Part shown: in pieces, positions 16,329 through 24,274 of the stretch | Position numbering within the stretch: the first letter of the stretch is position 1 | Layout of the letters: every line of letters starts with the position of its first letter | Origin: JALYOC01 sp036675345 | GTDB taxonomy: Bacteria > Myxococcota > Myxococcia > Myxococcales > Myxococcaceae | Length of the DNA: 64,000 bases | NCBI GenBank assembly: GCA_036675345.1 | Contig: JAKFFE010000026.1 | Span: forward strand, 186,001 to 250,000 | Direction: 5' to 3' | Made by a program: the position numbers and the translations under genes | The notes under the pieces: generated by a model | Database searches by the model: none | Told to the model about the DNA's origin: nothing | Seen by the model: only the letters and a program-made list of their open reading frames with translations

Positions 16329-16480
16329 GCAGGGCGCGATCTAGCACGCCGGCAGGAATTACAGCCCTTGGGTATCGCCAGTGAACAGACGGAAAAAAGC
16401 ACAGGAGTCCGTCGAGGGGAGGGGCGCCGGTGATCCGCGTAACCCCGCGGAAGCTGGTGGTCGCCGGGGGTGCCGGAGGT

Positions 16481-16497
16481 TCGGCACGGCGGCTGCT
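16481..16497 (+). promoter_or_regulatory. Candidate sigma-54 (-24/-12) promoter
   Basis: TCGGCACGGCGGCTGCT matches the consensus YTGGCACGRNNNTTGCW at 12 of 14 informative positions, with GG and GC spaced by the required 10 bases. It lies 62 bases upstream of the small basic protein gene. Myxobacteria use many sigma-54 promoters, but GC-rich DNA yields chance matches. Confidence 0.4.
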
Positions 16498-16558
16498 AAG
16501 GCCATTCCCCGTGATGACGCGCTGACTCGGAACAGCGCCTCAAACGGAGACACAGAAC

Positions 16559-16801
16559 ATGGCCAAGGCGACTTCGAAGCGGAACGGTGGCGGGATCAAG
16601 CGGCAGGGGCGGCGGGTGGTTCCGGCGATTCGGCGTCGTGCGGCGCAGGCCAAGGTGGCCATCGGCAACAGCGGTGCGACCCTGGGCGATCTGATCGCCG
16701 CGGCGTTCGACACCCTGGGCGGTGACTCCAAGAAGGTGGCGCGGATGCTGACCTCCGCGGACCTGGCGGTGGCGATCCAGAAGAAGATCGTCCTGACCTG
16801 A
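16559..16801 (+). CDS. Small basic protein, conserved-looking, unknown function
   Basis: 80 residues with a basic, Gly/Lys/Arg-rich N-terminus (MAKATSKRNGGGIKRQGRRV) and a helical C-terminus (LGDLIAAAFDTLGGDSKKVA, RMLTSADLAVAIQKKIVLT). Net charge is strongly positive, so nucleic-acid binding is plausible. The second half looks like a compact helical bundle, perhaps with an HTH-like turn. It stands alone, has its own putative promoter and a strong terminator just downstream, and shows normal codon use, all signs of a real and possibly abundantly expressed gene. The family is not recognised. Confidence 0.8.
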   Translation: MAKATSKRNGGGIKRQGRRVVPAIRRRAAQAKVAIGNSGATLGDLIAAAFDTLGGDSKKVARMLTSADLAVAIQKKIVLT

Positions 16802-16858
16802 TCGAAGACTTGTTGTGGGGTGGTGGGGCGGATGCGTCTGGCGGGGCGCGTCCCAGGA

Positions 16859-16902
16859 AGCGCCCGCGTCTCATTCTTCGAGGCGCGGGCGCTCTTTTTT
16901 TT
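16859..16902 (+). terminator. Rho-independent terminator
   Basis: AGCGCCCGCG and CGCGGGCGCT form a perfect 10-bp GC stem. TCTC/GAG(G) extends it inward around an ATTCTTC loop, and CTTTTTTTTT follows directly. It ends transcription of the small basic protein gene and is one of the clearest terminators in the window. Confidence 0.92.
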
Positions 16903-16986
16903 CCGCTTCGCCCACCCAACGGTCCTGGCTGGATCAAGCAGCCCGGCGTTGGGATTTGTCCCCAGTTGGCATAAGGGTTCGATCCG

Positions 16987-17766
16987 GTGATCGACACCCA
17001 CTGTCACTTTGACGTCGCGGCCTTCGACCCGGATCGTGACGCCGCGCTGCAGCGGGCCTTCCAGGCCGGCGTGCGCGGGTTGGTGATCCCCGGGATCGGC
17101 CCCGAGCAGTGGGAGCCGCTGTTGCAGTGGCCACGGCGCGAGCCCCGGGTGCAGGTGGCGTTGGGAATCCATCCCCAGTGGCTGCCCCAGTCCCCGGAGA
17201 GCGAGGACGAGGCGGCGCTGGAGAAGCTGGAGGCGCTGCTGGCCGCCGGAGGCGCGGTGGCGGTGGGCGAGTGCGGGCTGGATGGCCCCTCCATCCCCGG
17301 CGCCCCGCTGGAGCGGCAGCTCCGGGTCCTGCGGCGGCACTTCGCCCTGGCCCGCAAGTACGAGCTGCCGGTGCTGCTGCACTGCTTCCGGGTCCAGCCG
17401 GTGCTGGTGAAGTTCCTCAAGGAGGAGCCGGCGCCTCCCCGGGGGGTGCTGATGCACAGCTACAGCGGCGGCGCCGAGCTGGCGAAGTTCTATGTCCAGT
17501 ACGGCTGTCACTTCTCCTTCGCCGGGCCGGTCACCTTCCAGGAGGCGCGCAAGCCGCTGGACGCCCTGCGGGCGGTGCCCCGGACCCGGCTGATGGCGGA
17601 GACGGACGCCCCGGACCAGGCGCCCCACCCCCACCGGGGCTCCCGCTCCGAGCCGGCGTACCTGCCGCTGATCATCCAGGCGATGGCGGACGCGCTGGGG
17701 GTCCCCCGTCCCGAGCTTGAGGAGCAGACGACCGAGAATGCGCGGGCCTTCTTCGGTTGTTTCTAG
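16987..17766 (+). CDS. TatD-family metal-dependent deoxyribonuclease
   Basis: A 259-residue amidohydrolase-fold TIM barrel of the TatD family (3'-5' exonuclease or D-aminoacyl-tRNA deacylase-related activities). Metal ligands are recognisable: DTHCHFD at the N-terminus (HxH), AVGECGLDG (Glu), PVLLHCF (His), LMHSYSG (His) and LMAETDAPDQ (Asp). It starts at GTG 16987 (IDTHCHFD follows directly, as usual). The tcdA gene begins 44 bases after its stop, so the two may be co-transcribed. Confidence 0.92.
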   Translation: MIDTHCHFDVAAFDPDRDAALQRAFQAGVRGLVIPGIGPEQWEPLLQWPRREPRVQVALGIHPQWLPQSPESEDEAALEKLEALLAAGGAVAVGECGLDGPSIPGAPLERQLRVLRRHFALARKYELPVLLHCFRVQPVLVKFLKEEPAPPRGVLMHSYSGGAELAKFYVQYGCHFSFAGPVTFQEARKPLDALRAVPRTRLMAETDAPDQAPHPHRGSRSEPAYLPLIIQAMADALGVPRPELEEQTTENARAFFGCF

Positions 17767-17810
17767 CGCCACTCGCAGGGGCGGGTTGCCTTGCGATAAG
17801 GAGCGCAGTC

Positions 17811-18683
17811 ATGGACGTCGAGATCACCCCGTTGAAGCCCGCTCCGGTCGTTGAAGCCCCGGCCGTCGAGCAACCTGCCAAGAAGAGCCTGCGGCTGCAC
17901 CGCCGCTGGGATCGCACCGCGCGCCTGGTGGGGGATCCGGGGATGGATCGCCTGGCCAACGCCAGGGTGGCGGTGTTCGGGCTGGGAGGCGTGGGCAGCT
18001 ACGCGGTGGAGGGCCTGGTCCGCAGCGGCGTGGGCCACCTGACCCTGGTGGACTTCGATGATGTGTGCGTGACCAACAGCAACCGGCAGCTGCACGCCAC
18101 GGTGAAGACCGTGGGCAAGAGCAAGGCCGAGCTGATGGGGCAGCGCTGCCTGGAGATCAACCCGGAGGTCAGCCTGCAGGTGGTGAAGGACTTCTACCGC
18201 GAGGAGGTCGCCGAGCAGATGGTGACCCGCGAGTACGACTTCGTGGTCGACGCCATCGACAACGTGAAGGCCAAGTTGCACCTGCTGCACCGCTGCATCT
18301 CCCTGGGGATCCCGGTGGTCAGCTCGATGGGCGCGGCGGGGCGGCTGGATCCCACCGCGATTCGGGTGGAGGACCTGTGCGAGACGCACATGTGCCCCTT
18401 CGCCAAGGACATCCGCAAGCTGCTCAAGCGCAAGTACGCGGTGAACACCGACCGTCCCACCGGGATCACCGCCGTGTACTCGATTGAGCCGGACCGGACC
18501 CCGGTGCCGTTGAACTACGACGACGCCACCAACGGCTTTCTGTGCGTGTGCCCGTCCAAGGAGAACGACTTCCACACCTGCGATCACCGGACCCAGATCA
18601 ACGGCAGCGTGGCGTTCGTCACCTCGGTGTTCGGGATGAACTGCGCCGGGGTGGTGGTGCGGCGGATCGCCCAGGGGCGATGA
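17811..18683 (+). CDS. tcdA: tRNA threonylcarbamoyladenosine dehydratase
   Basis: An E1-like ThiF/MoeB-fold enzyme that cyclises t6A37 of tRNA to ct6A using ATP. The 290 residues have the nucleotide-binding motif VFGLGGVGSYAVEGLVRSGV, the acidic LTLVDFDDVCVTNSNRQ (typical of TcdA), YDFVVDAIDNVKAK and SSMGAAGRLDPT. The N-terminal 25 residues (DVEITPLKPAPVVEAPAVEQ) are an unusual Pro/Ala/Glu extension. ATG 17811 is preferred because AAGGAG sits eight bases upstream. The last codons overlap the next gene in an ATGA. Confidence 0.93.
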   Translation: MDVEITPLKPAPVVEAPAVEQPAKKSLRLHRRWDRTARLVGDPGMDRLANARVAVFGLGGVGSYAVEGLVRSGVGHLTLVDFDDVCVTNSNRQLHATVKTVGKSKAELMGQRCLEINPEVSLQVVKDFYREEVAEQMVTREYDFVVDAIDNVKAKLHLLHRCISLGIPVVSSMGAAGRLDPTAIRVEDLCETHMCPFAKDIRKLLKRKYAVNTDRPTGITAVYSIEPDRTPVPLNYDDATNGFLCVCPSKENDFHTCDHRTQINGSVAFVTSVFGMNCAGVVVRRIAQGR

Positions 18684-19837
18684 GCCGCCTGGGGTGGGTG
18701 GCACTGCTGGGGGTGGGGCTGGGCGCAGGTTGCGGGCCGGATTCGGTGCTGGAGTTCGCGGGCACCCCCACCTGCCCCACCTCCCCGACGATCGGAGCTC
18801 CCCTGCCCCCCTTCCTGCTGATCAACGCCTACTACCTGCAGGAGGAGGCGGCGCGCGCGGCCCGCCGCGGCGAGGTGCGCAGCCTGCGGGTGGAGGAGAC
18901 CTTCACCAAGGCCCGGGCGTTGGGCGCGACCGTGGTCCGCACCTGGGGCTTCAACGACGATCCGGGCCGGGCCGGGGACACTGCGATCCAGACCGCCCGG
19001 CTGGAGTACGACGAGCTGTCCTTGCGGGGCCTGGACCTGGTGCTGGAGAGCGCCCACCGCCACGGGCTGCAGCTGATCCTTCCCCTGGGGAACTACTGGA
19101 ATGCCTACGGCGGCGCCCGCCAGTACGTGGCCTGGGCCGGGTTGGAGGCGCCGGTGGAGGGAGATCCCCGGTTCTTCACCGATCCGCTCGTGCGCGACCA
19201 CTACCTGGAGCACGTGGGTCGGTTGCTGGACCGGGTCAGCGCGGTGGATGGGGTGCGCTACGGGGACCATCCGTCGGTGCTGGGCTGGGAGTTGCTCAAC
19301 GAGGCGAGGATCGAGGCTCCCCAGACCGCGCAGCTGACCGGCTGGGCGGAGGCGGTGGCGGAGCGGATCCGCGCGCACGCGCCCACCCACCTGATCGGCG
19401 CGGGCAACGAGGGCGAGGGAGCGGCCGCCTTCGCCCTCCTGGCGGCCCGCGGAGTGGACGCGGCCAGCATCCATCTGTTCCCGGAGGCCTGGGGCTGGGA
19501 CCCGGCGCGGATCGCCCGGGAGGGGGTGGAGTGGATCGTCCGGCAGGCGGAGGCCGCCCGAGGGGCCGGCCGCCCGCTGTGGATGGGGGAGTTCGGGCTG
19601 CGCAACAGCGGGCCTTTTGGACTCCAGGAGCGGCGGGCCATCTACCGCACCTGGCTGGAGTGTGCCCGCCGGTCGGGGCTGGCCGGCGCCGGTCCCTGGA
19701 TGTTCGCCTATGACGATCGACCGGACTCCTGGGACGACTACACGTTCTACTTGCGGGATGGGACCGCGCCGCAGGACTCGGAGAATCGCTACGCGGATCT
19801 GCTGATCGAAGCGGCGGGCGCGTGGAAAGAGCCTTGA
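18680..19837 (+). CDS. GH5-like glycoside hydrolase lipoprotein (mannanase/cellulase type)
   Basis: 385 residues starting at the ATG of an ATGA overlap with tcdA. The signal MSRLGWVALLGVGLGAGC (lipobox GAGC) anchors it as a lipoprotein. The TIM-barrel body resembles GH5 beta-mannanases: FLLINAYYLQ, RTWGFNDDPG, NYWNAYGG, SVLGWELLNEARIE (LNE, acid/base Glu), SIHLFPEAWGWD and PLWMGEFGLRN (nucleophile Glu). It probably attacks a beta-1,4 polysaccharide outside the cell or in the periplasm. The exact specificity, and whether it belongs to GH5 or a neighbouring GH-A family, is not decidable here. Confidence 0.85.
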   Translation: MSRLGWVALLGVGLGAGCGPDSVLEFAGTPTCPTSPTIGAPLPPFLLINAYYLQEEAARAARRGEVRSLRVEETFTKARALGATVVRTWGFNDDPGRAGDTAIQTARLEYDELSLRGLDLVLESAHRHGLQLILPLGNYWNAYGGARQYVAWAGLEAPVEGDPRFFTDPLVRDHYLEHVGRLLDRVSAVDGVRYGDHPSVLGWELLNEARIEAPQTAQLTGWAEAVAERIRAHAPTHLIGAGNEGEGAAAFALLAARGVDAASIHLFPEAWGWDPARIAREGVEWIVRQAEAARGAGRPLWMGEFGLRNSGPFGLQERRAIYRTWLECARRSGLAGAGPWMFAYDDRPDSWDDYTFYLRDGTAPQDSENRYADLLIEAAGAWKEP

Positions 19838-19880
19838 GCAACACGCGCTTTCCGCAGGGCGAAAGCCTATAAGGCCGCCA

Positions 19881-20843
19881 ATGGCGACCACCACGACCCC
19901 CTCCACCCTTGATGTGAACCAGCTGGATTCCAGCTACGAGCAGGCGGAGGACCTGACCGACCGTGAGGAGTACGCGCAGGCGGAGAAGATCCTCACCCAG
20001 GCGCTGGTCCCGTTCGCGAAGCTGGACGCGGCCGTCCTCGACGACCACCTCCATGAGACGCTGGCCGGAATCTACAACCTGCGCGGGCTGTGCCTGCGGA
20101 ACCTGGATCGCCTCCCCGAGGCGGTGGCCGACTTCCGCGAGGCCCACAACCGCGGGACCGCCTTCGGCGCCCTGAACCTGGCCGAGACCCTGGCCTACGA
20201 CCTGGCCGACTTCCAGGAGGCGCTGGCGGTGGCGGAGGAGCTGCTGAACGACGCGACCTCCCGCGAGGAGCTGGGTTCGGACAAGTCGTTCTACGTGCTG
20301 GCAGTCCAGGCGCTGTCGCTGATCTGCCTGGGACGCGAGGCGGAGGCCTCCGTCAGCTACCGCGCGCTGGAGTCGACCATCACCGAGCCGGAGGAGCAGG
20401 CCTCCGATATCCAGAATGATCTGCAGAAGTTCGTGATCGAGGAGGGCCGCCCGCTGGCGGCGCTGGCCTCCAAGATCGCCGAGCACTTCGAGGAGATCGC
20501 GAGCGGGAAGGCGGCGCCGGCGGTGAAGAAGGCGGCCGGCAAGGCAGCTCCGAAGAAGGCGGCCGGCAAGGCAGCTCCGAAGAAGGCGGCCGGCAAGGCG
20601 GCTCCGAAGAAGGCGACCGGAAAGGCGGCTCCGAAGAAGGCGGCCGGCAAGGCAGCTCCGAAGAAGGCGGCCGGCAAGGCGGCTCCGAAGAAGGCGGCCG
20701 GCAAGGCGGCTCCGAAGAAGGCCGGCAAGGCGGCTCCGAAGAAGGCCGGCAAGGCGGCTTCGAAGAAGGCGGCCGGCAAGGCGGCTTCGAAGAAGGCCGG
20801 CAAGGCGGCTCCGAAGAAGGCGACTGCGACGAAGAAGAAGTAG
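19881..20843 (+). CDS. TPR protein with a long histone-H1-like Lys/Ala/Pro tail
   Basis: 320 residues. Residues 1-205 are helical and TPR-like (YEQAEDLTDREEYAQAEKIL, AGIYNLRGLCLRNLDRLPEA, FREAHNRGTAFGALNLAETL), with acidic pI. From about residue 213 to the end the protein is a tandem repeat of KAAPKKAAG units, with KAGKAAPK and KAASKKA variants, finishing TATKKK. This matches histone H1-type tails, so DNA binding or condensation is expected. AAGG precedes the ATG, and a GCTTTC/GAAAGC hairpin lies at 19847-19866. It is separate from the GH5 gene by 43 bases. The role is unknown; it may tether a TPR-bound partner to the nucleoid. Confidence 0.87.
   Translation: MATTTTPSTLDVNQLDSSYEQAEDLTDREEYAQAEKILTQALVPFAKLDAAVLDDHLHETLAGIYNLRGLCLRNLDRLPEAVADFREAHNRGTAFGALNLAETLAYDLADFQEALAVAEELLNDATSREELGSDKSFYVLAVQALSLICLGREAEASVSYRALESTITEPEEQASDIQNDLQKFVIEEGRPLAALASKIAEHFEEIASGKAAPAVKKAAGKAAPKKAAGKAAPKKAAGKAAPKKATGKAAPKKAAGKAAPKKAAGKAAPKKAAGKAAPKKAGKAAPKKAGKAASKKAAGKAASKKAGKAAPKKATATKKK
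20521..20840 (+). repeat. Coding tandem repeat (27- and 24-base units) of the H1-like tail
   Basis: Repeats of AAGGCGGCCGGCAAGGC(A/G)GCTCCGAAG with 27-base period (nine codons). They later shorten to 24 bases where GCC is lost from the KAAGKAA unit. Near-identical units suggest recent slippage or recombination, so length is likely to vary between strains. Confidence 0.85.
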
Positions 20844-20887
20844 CTCGTCTGCCTTACGGTGGAACGGGGTGTGCAATCCCCTTCGGG

Positions 20888-21188
20888 ATGCGCCACCCCC
20901 GTTCCCAGTGGATCCGAGTGCTTCTGCTGGCGCTCGGAGTCCTGCTGACCTCTCCGCTGTGGCTCCTGGAGGGGGCGTATCAATGGGGCCTCAGGACCGT
21001 GGGCCCCCTGCCGCTACGACCCCGACTGCCGGCCGGAGGCCGCGCTCCACCGTCGCAACCACGTGCTGAATGAGTTGCACCGGGTGCGGCTGCTCGACGC
21101 GGAGTTGCTCGCCAAAGCATTGAAGGCGCCGCTGGGCGTGATCCCCCGGCCCTGTCTCAAGCGCCCTTCACCACCACCGGCGGAGTGA
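20888..21188 (+). pseudogene. Small membrane-anchored protein gene interrupted by a one-base frameshift
   Basis: From ATG 20888 the frame reads MRHPRSQWIRVLLLALGVLL, TSPLWLLEGAYQWGLRTVGP, a basic start plus a membrane segment or signal. At the run GGGCCCCC (21001-21008) the coding character jumps by one base into the frame CRYDPDCRPEAALHRRNHVL, NELHRVRLLDAELLAKALKA, PLGVIPRPCLKRPSPPPAE, with TGA at 21186-21188. Removing one C gives a continuous protein of about 99 residues with normal codon bias throughout. Unshifted, the first frame stops at 21073. It could be a sequencing error in the C-run, a true mutation, or less likely programmed shifting. The end overlaps the convergent nuclease gene by 32 bases. 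Confidence 0.6.
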
Positions 21189-22128
21189 GCGCCACCCCTT
21201 CGCGGCCGCAGGAGCGGCGGAAGACGCAGCGCGCGCACACGCTGAGATCCTGGGTCATCGGGAAGGCGGTCTGATCGCGAGGAATGTTCTTCTCCGGATC
21301 GGCCAGCACCTCGCGCATCCGGCCCACGCTCTGGGTGAAATGGGCCTTGAACCCGCGCAGTGCCTCCTCGTCGATCCGCACCAGGCGTTCCAGCCCGTCG
21401 TTCAGATAGACGATCGCCGCCTGCATCCGGTCCAGCCGCAGGTCGTAGCGCTTGGAGAGGTAGAGGGCATAACCCAGGATCTGGTCGTCGTAGCCCTCAC
21501 GGGCCCGACCGGTCTTCCAGTCCACCACCACCGGCGCGCCGTCGTGATCCACGTACGCGAAGTCCGGGATGGCGAACACCCGCACCTCATCCATGTGGAA
21601 CACGGTGTCGTCGAAGGACTTGTCGTCCACCTCGATCCACTGGTGGGGCTGGAGCGAGCGGGCCAGGTCCATCCACCGCGAGCCCAGGAACCACTCCAGC
21701 GCGCCCCGGGCGTTCTCCCAGTTCTTCTTCCACTCCTCGCCGGGCACCGCCTCGCCGTACTCGTGCTCCACCAGCCCGGAGAAGTCCTTGCGGTTCTTCT
21801 GCTGCCAGTAGCGCTTGGCCGCCGAGTGCCGCCAGTCGTCCTGCATCACCCGGTGGGCATAGGCGATCACCTTGGCCGGATCGACCTCCCGGCCGGCGCG
21901 CAGCCGCAGCAGCACCTGCTTGATGGTCTCGTGGACCACGCTGCCCGCCCAGGTCCAGCGGTTGCCCAGCTTCTTGAGGGTATAGAGCTGGCGCGCCGCC
22001 TCCGGCGCCGTCTCCGACCAGCCACCCCAGGAGGCGTAGTAGTGGAAGTAGTAGGCGCGCAGACACTCACCGAACTTCTCGTGTCGGCTCTTCGACCAGG
22101 AAAAGTCGTTGGTGAGTTCGCGCCCCAT
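21157..22128 (-). CDS. PD-(D/E)XK nuclease, RecB/Cas4-type with probable Fe-S cluster
   Basis: 323 residues. An N-terminal Cys in SRHEKFGECLRAYYFHYYAS and a C-terminal trio in LSVCARCVFRRSC make the four-Cys [4Fe-4S] cradle seen in AddB and Cas4. In between, FAIPDFAYVDHDGAPVVVDW followed by KTGRA gives the catalytic D...DWK (PD-DxK), and GYDDQILGYALYL is the QxxxY motif IV. It should cut or process DNA in repair or recombination. No CRISPR genes are nearby, so a repair role is likelier than adaptation. Length and lack of helicase motifs set it apart from AddB proper. Confidence 0.88.
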   Translation of the reverse strand: MGRELTNDFSWSKSRHEKFGECLRAYYFHYYASWGGWSETAPEAARQLYTLKKLGNRWTWAGSVVHETIKQVLLRLRAGREVDPAKVIAYAHRVMQDDWRHSAAKRYWQQKNRKDFSGLVEHEYGEAVPGEEWKKNWENARGALEWFLGSRWMDLARSLQPHQWIEVDDKSFDDTVFHMDEVRVFAIPDFAYVDHDGAPVVVDWKTGRAREGYDDQILGYALYLSKRYDLRLDRMQAAIVYLNDGLERLVRIDEEALRGFKAHFTQSVGRMREVLADPEKNIPRDQTAFPMTQDLSVCARCVFRRSCGREGVALTPPVVVKGA

Positions 22129-22276
22129 CGTCAGGCCATCCTACAGAGTGGGTCTGACGATCCGACCTCCAAGTTTGAAGGAGGGGCAATGATCCTGGGG
22201 AGCTCGCGGGTTCGGGGTTCCGATATGGTCCGCCGCCCAGACGGGGATCCTCGCTGGCAGGGAGTAGACGCAGTCG

Positions 22277-23479
22277 ATGAAGGCCTCAGGCAAGGTGTCT
22301 CCTCCTCGGATCCGAGTTCCCAAGGTTCGCCCTCCGGTCCAGCGCCCTCCGAAGCCCGTGCGAAAGGCCCGAGCCCAGGTGGCGACCCCTGCGCCCAGCT
22401 CCGTCCCGCTCTCTGCCGAGGAGCGGGTCTTCCGCTCGCTGCTGCTGGCGTGGTTCGACCGTCACCAGCGGGACTTGCCCTGGCGTCAGACCCGGGATCC
22501 GTACGCGATCTGGCTCTCGGAGGTGATGCTCCAGCAGACCCAGGTGCAGACGGTGATTCCCTACTGGCAGCGCTTTCTGGAGCGGTTCCCCACCGTGAAC
22601 GATCTGGCGGAGGCGCCCCAGGACGACGTGCTCTCACTGTGGCGAGGCCTGGGCTACTACAGCCGCGCGCGGAACCTCCATCTGGCGGCCAAGGCGATCT
22701 CGGAGCTGGGGAGCTTTCCCCGGACGGCGGAGGAGCTGGAAAAGCTTCCGGGCTTTGGTCGCTACACCGCGGGCGCGGTGGCCTCGATCGGCTTCGGGGA
22801 GGCGGCGCCGATCGTGGACGGGAACGTGGCCCGGGTGTTCGCCCGCCTGTTCCTGGTGGAGGGGGCGCCCGGCGAGCGGGATCGCGAGAAGGCGCTGTGG
22901 TCGCTGGCCGAGCAGTGGGTGGTCGGTCCTCGACCGGGGGACTGGAATCAGGCGCTGATGGAGTTGGGGGCACTGATCTGTCGACCGGAGTCTCCCACCT
23001 GCCTGATCTGCCCGCTGCGGGACCGATGCGGTGCGCTGCAGGCGGGGCGGGTGGCGGAGCTTCCCCCGGTCCGCGTCCGCGCGGCACGAAAGCGCCTGGA
23101 GCTGTTGGTGGCAGTGTGGCGCGACGGGGACAAGCTGTTGCTGGCCCGGCGCTCGGGAGGCGGCCTGTTCGGAGGCCTGTGGGAGCTGCCCTCGGTGGAA
23201 GCCAGCACCGAGGGTCCCGCGCCGCTGAAGGCCTTGCTGGGGAAGGTCGAGGTGGCCCCCGAGCTGTGCCGGCTGGAACGCACGCTCACCCACCGGGATC
23301 TCGTCTTGCGTCTCCACCCGGTTCAGGGACAGCTCCCGCCGACTTCGTTGGAGGGCTACGACGCGCTCTGCTGGGCCACTCCGCAGGAGAGCGCGTCGCT
23401 GGGAATGAGCACCGCGATGCACAAGGCAATCCTCGCGGCTTCCCCGGCGGCGCGGACTCCCCGCCAACGCAAGCGATGA
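22277..23479 (+). CDS. mutY: A/G-specific adenine DNA glycosylase
   Basis: Removes adenine mispaired with 8-oxoguanine. The 400 residues contain LPWRQTRDPYAIWLSEVMLQ (minor-groove reading), the helix-hairpin-helix LPGFGRYTAGAVASIGFG with the catalytic Asp in APIVDGNVARVFAR, and the Fe-S ligands CRPESPTCLICPLRDRC (C-x6-C-x2-C-x5-C). A C-terminal NUDIX-like 8-oxoG recognition domain starts near LELLVAVWRDGDKLLLARR. The first 45 residues are a basic Pro/Lys-rich extension not usual in MutY (KASGKVSPPRIRVPKVRPPV). The TfoX-domain gene follows 28 bases later. Confidence 0.95.
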   Translation: MKASGKVSPPRIRVPKVRPPVQRPPKPVRKARAQVATPAPSSVPLSAEERVFRSLLLAWFDRHQRDLPWRQTRDPYAIWLSEVMLQQTQVQTVIPYWQRFLERFPTVNDLAEAPQDDVLSLWRGLGYYSRARNLHLAAKAISELGSFPRTAEELEKLPGFGRYTAGAVASIGFGEAAPIVDGNVARVFARLFLVEGAPGERDREKALWSLAEQWVVGPRPGDWNQALMELGALICRPESPTCLICPLRDRCGALQAGRVAELPPVRVRAARKRLELLVAVWRDGDKLLLARRSGGGLFGGLWELPSVEASTEGPAPLKALLGKVEVAPELCRLERTLTHRDLVLRLHPVQGQLPPTSLEGYDALCWATPQESASLGMSTAMHKAILAASPAARTPRQRKR

Positions 23480-23507
23480 ACGTGGCGCTTCCGGTATCGT
23501 CCCCCCG

Positions 23508-24134
23508 ATGCCTACCTCCGCTTCGTTCGTGCAGCACTCGCTGGAACTCCTCTCCGGCGTCGGACCCGTCCGTTCCCGCCCGATGTTTGGGGGCCACGGC
23601 CTCTCGCTCAATGGCATCAGCATCGGAATCATCGATGACGACCGGCTCTACCTCCGGGTCGATGACCTGACCCGACCGCAGTTCGAGGAAGCGGGTGCGC
23701 AGCCGTTCACCTATCCCTCCAAGAAGGGCCCGATGGTGATGAAGTCCTACTGGTCCCTTCCCGATGAGGCGGTGGACGACCCGGACGTGGCGCTGAAGTG
23801 GGGGCGGCTGGCCGAGGAGGCTTCCCTTCGAGGCGAGGCCGCCAAGCGGAAGGCGGCGCCGTCGGCGTCCAAGGCACCCGTGGGCAAAGCCGCTGGGAAG
23901 CGGGCGCCGAGTTCCCCGAAGGCCGGTCAGGACAAGGGCGCCCCCTCGAAGTCAGCCTCGAAGCGAGCGCCCCTCCCCGCCCAGGGGAAGGCGAAGTCTG
24001 CCGCGAAGACTTCCACTGCGAAGCAGCGCTCCGCCGCCGGGAAGGCGAAGTCTGCCGTGAAGACTTCCGGTGCGAAGCAGCGCTCCGCCGCAGGGAAGGC
24101 CAAGTCTGCCGCGAAGACCTCCGCTGCGAGGTAA
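23508..24134 (+). CDS. TfoX N-terminal-domain protein with an H1-like basic tail
   Basis: 208 residues. Residues 1-105 match the TfoX/Sxy N-terminal fold: VQHSLELLSGVGPVRSRPMF, GGHGLSLNGISIGIIDDDRL, YLRVDDLTRPQFEEAGAQPF, YPSKKGPMVMKSYWSLPDE. The rest is Lys/Ala/Ser-rich, with two full and one partial copy of an 18-residue unit (GKAKSAAKTSTAKQRSAA), so it probably coats or binds DNA. Sxy/TfoX activates competence in gamma-proteobacteria through CRP, but stand-alone TfoX_N proteins elsewhere are uncharacterised. It is in line with mutY and may be co-transcribed. Confidence 0.85.
   Translation: MPTSASFVQHSLELLSGVGPVRSRPMFGGHGLSLNGISIGIIDDDRLYLRVDDLTRPQFEEAGAQPFTYPSKKGPMVMKSYWSLPDEAVDDPDVALKWGRLAEEASLRGEAAKRKAAPSASKAPVGKAAGKRAPSSPKAGQDKGAPSKSASKRAPLPAQGKAKSAAKTSTAKQRSAAGKAKSAVKTSGAKQRSAAGKAKSAAKTSAAR
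23985..24131 (+). repeat. 54-base coding tandem repeat in the TfoX-domain gene
   Basis: Units start at 23985, 24039 and 24093 (the third partial) and encode GKAKSA(A/V)KTS(T/G)AKQRSAA. The DNA identity between units is high, implying recent expansion. Confidence 0.85.
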
Positions 24135-24274
24135 CGCTCGGTTCGGCGGGAGGGCCTCCAGTCAGAAGCTGTCTCGCGCGCTGAGCAGGGAACGGTCCCT
24201 CCGTCCCCTCGCTTGCCTGATCACTTCCAGGGAGCGGGGGAAAGGCTGAGCTTTCACTCCGAGGAGGATGACCC

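Noticed and set aside
20521..20840. Regularly repeated DNA that could be mistaken for a CRISPR or VNTR locus
   Set aside because: The units are contiguous, in frame and encode the Lys/Ala tail of the TPR protein; no spacers and no cas genes.
21157..22128. Cas4 as the identity of the PD-(D/E)XK nuclease
   Set aside because: The four-Cys plus DWKTG arrangement fits Cas4 but also AddB-like repair nucleases, and there is no CRISPR array or other cas gene nearby.
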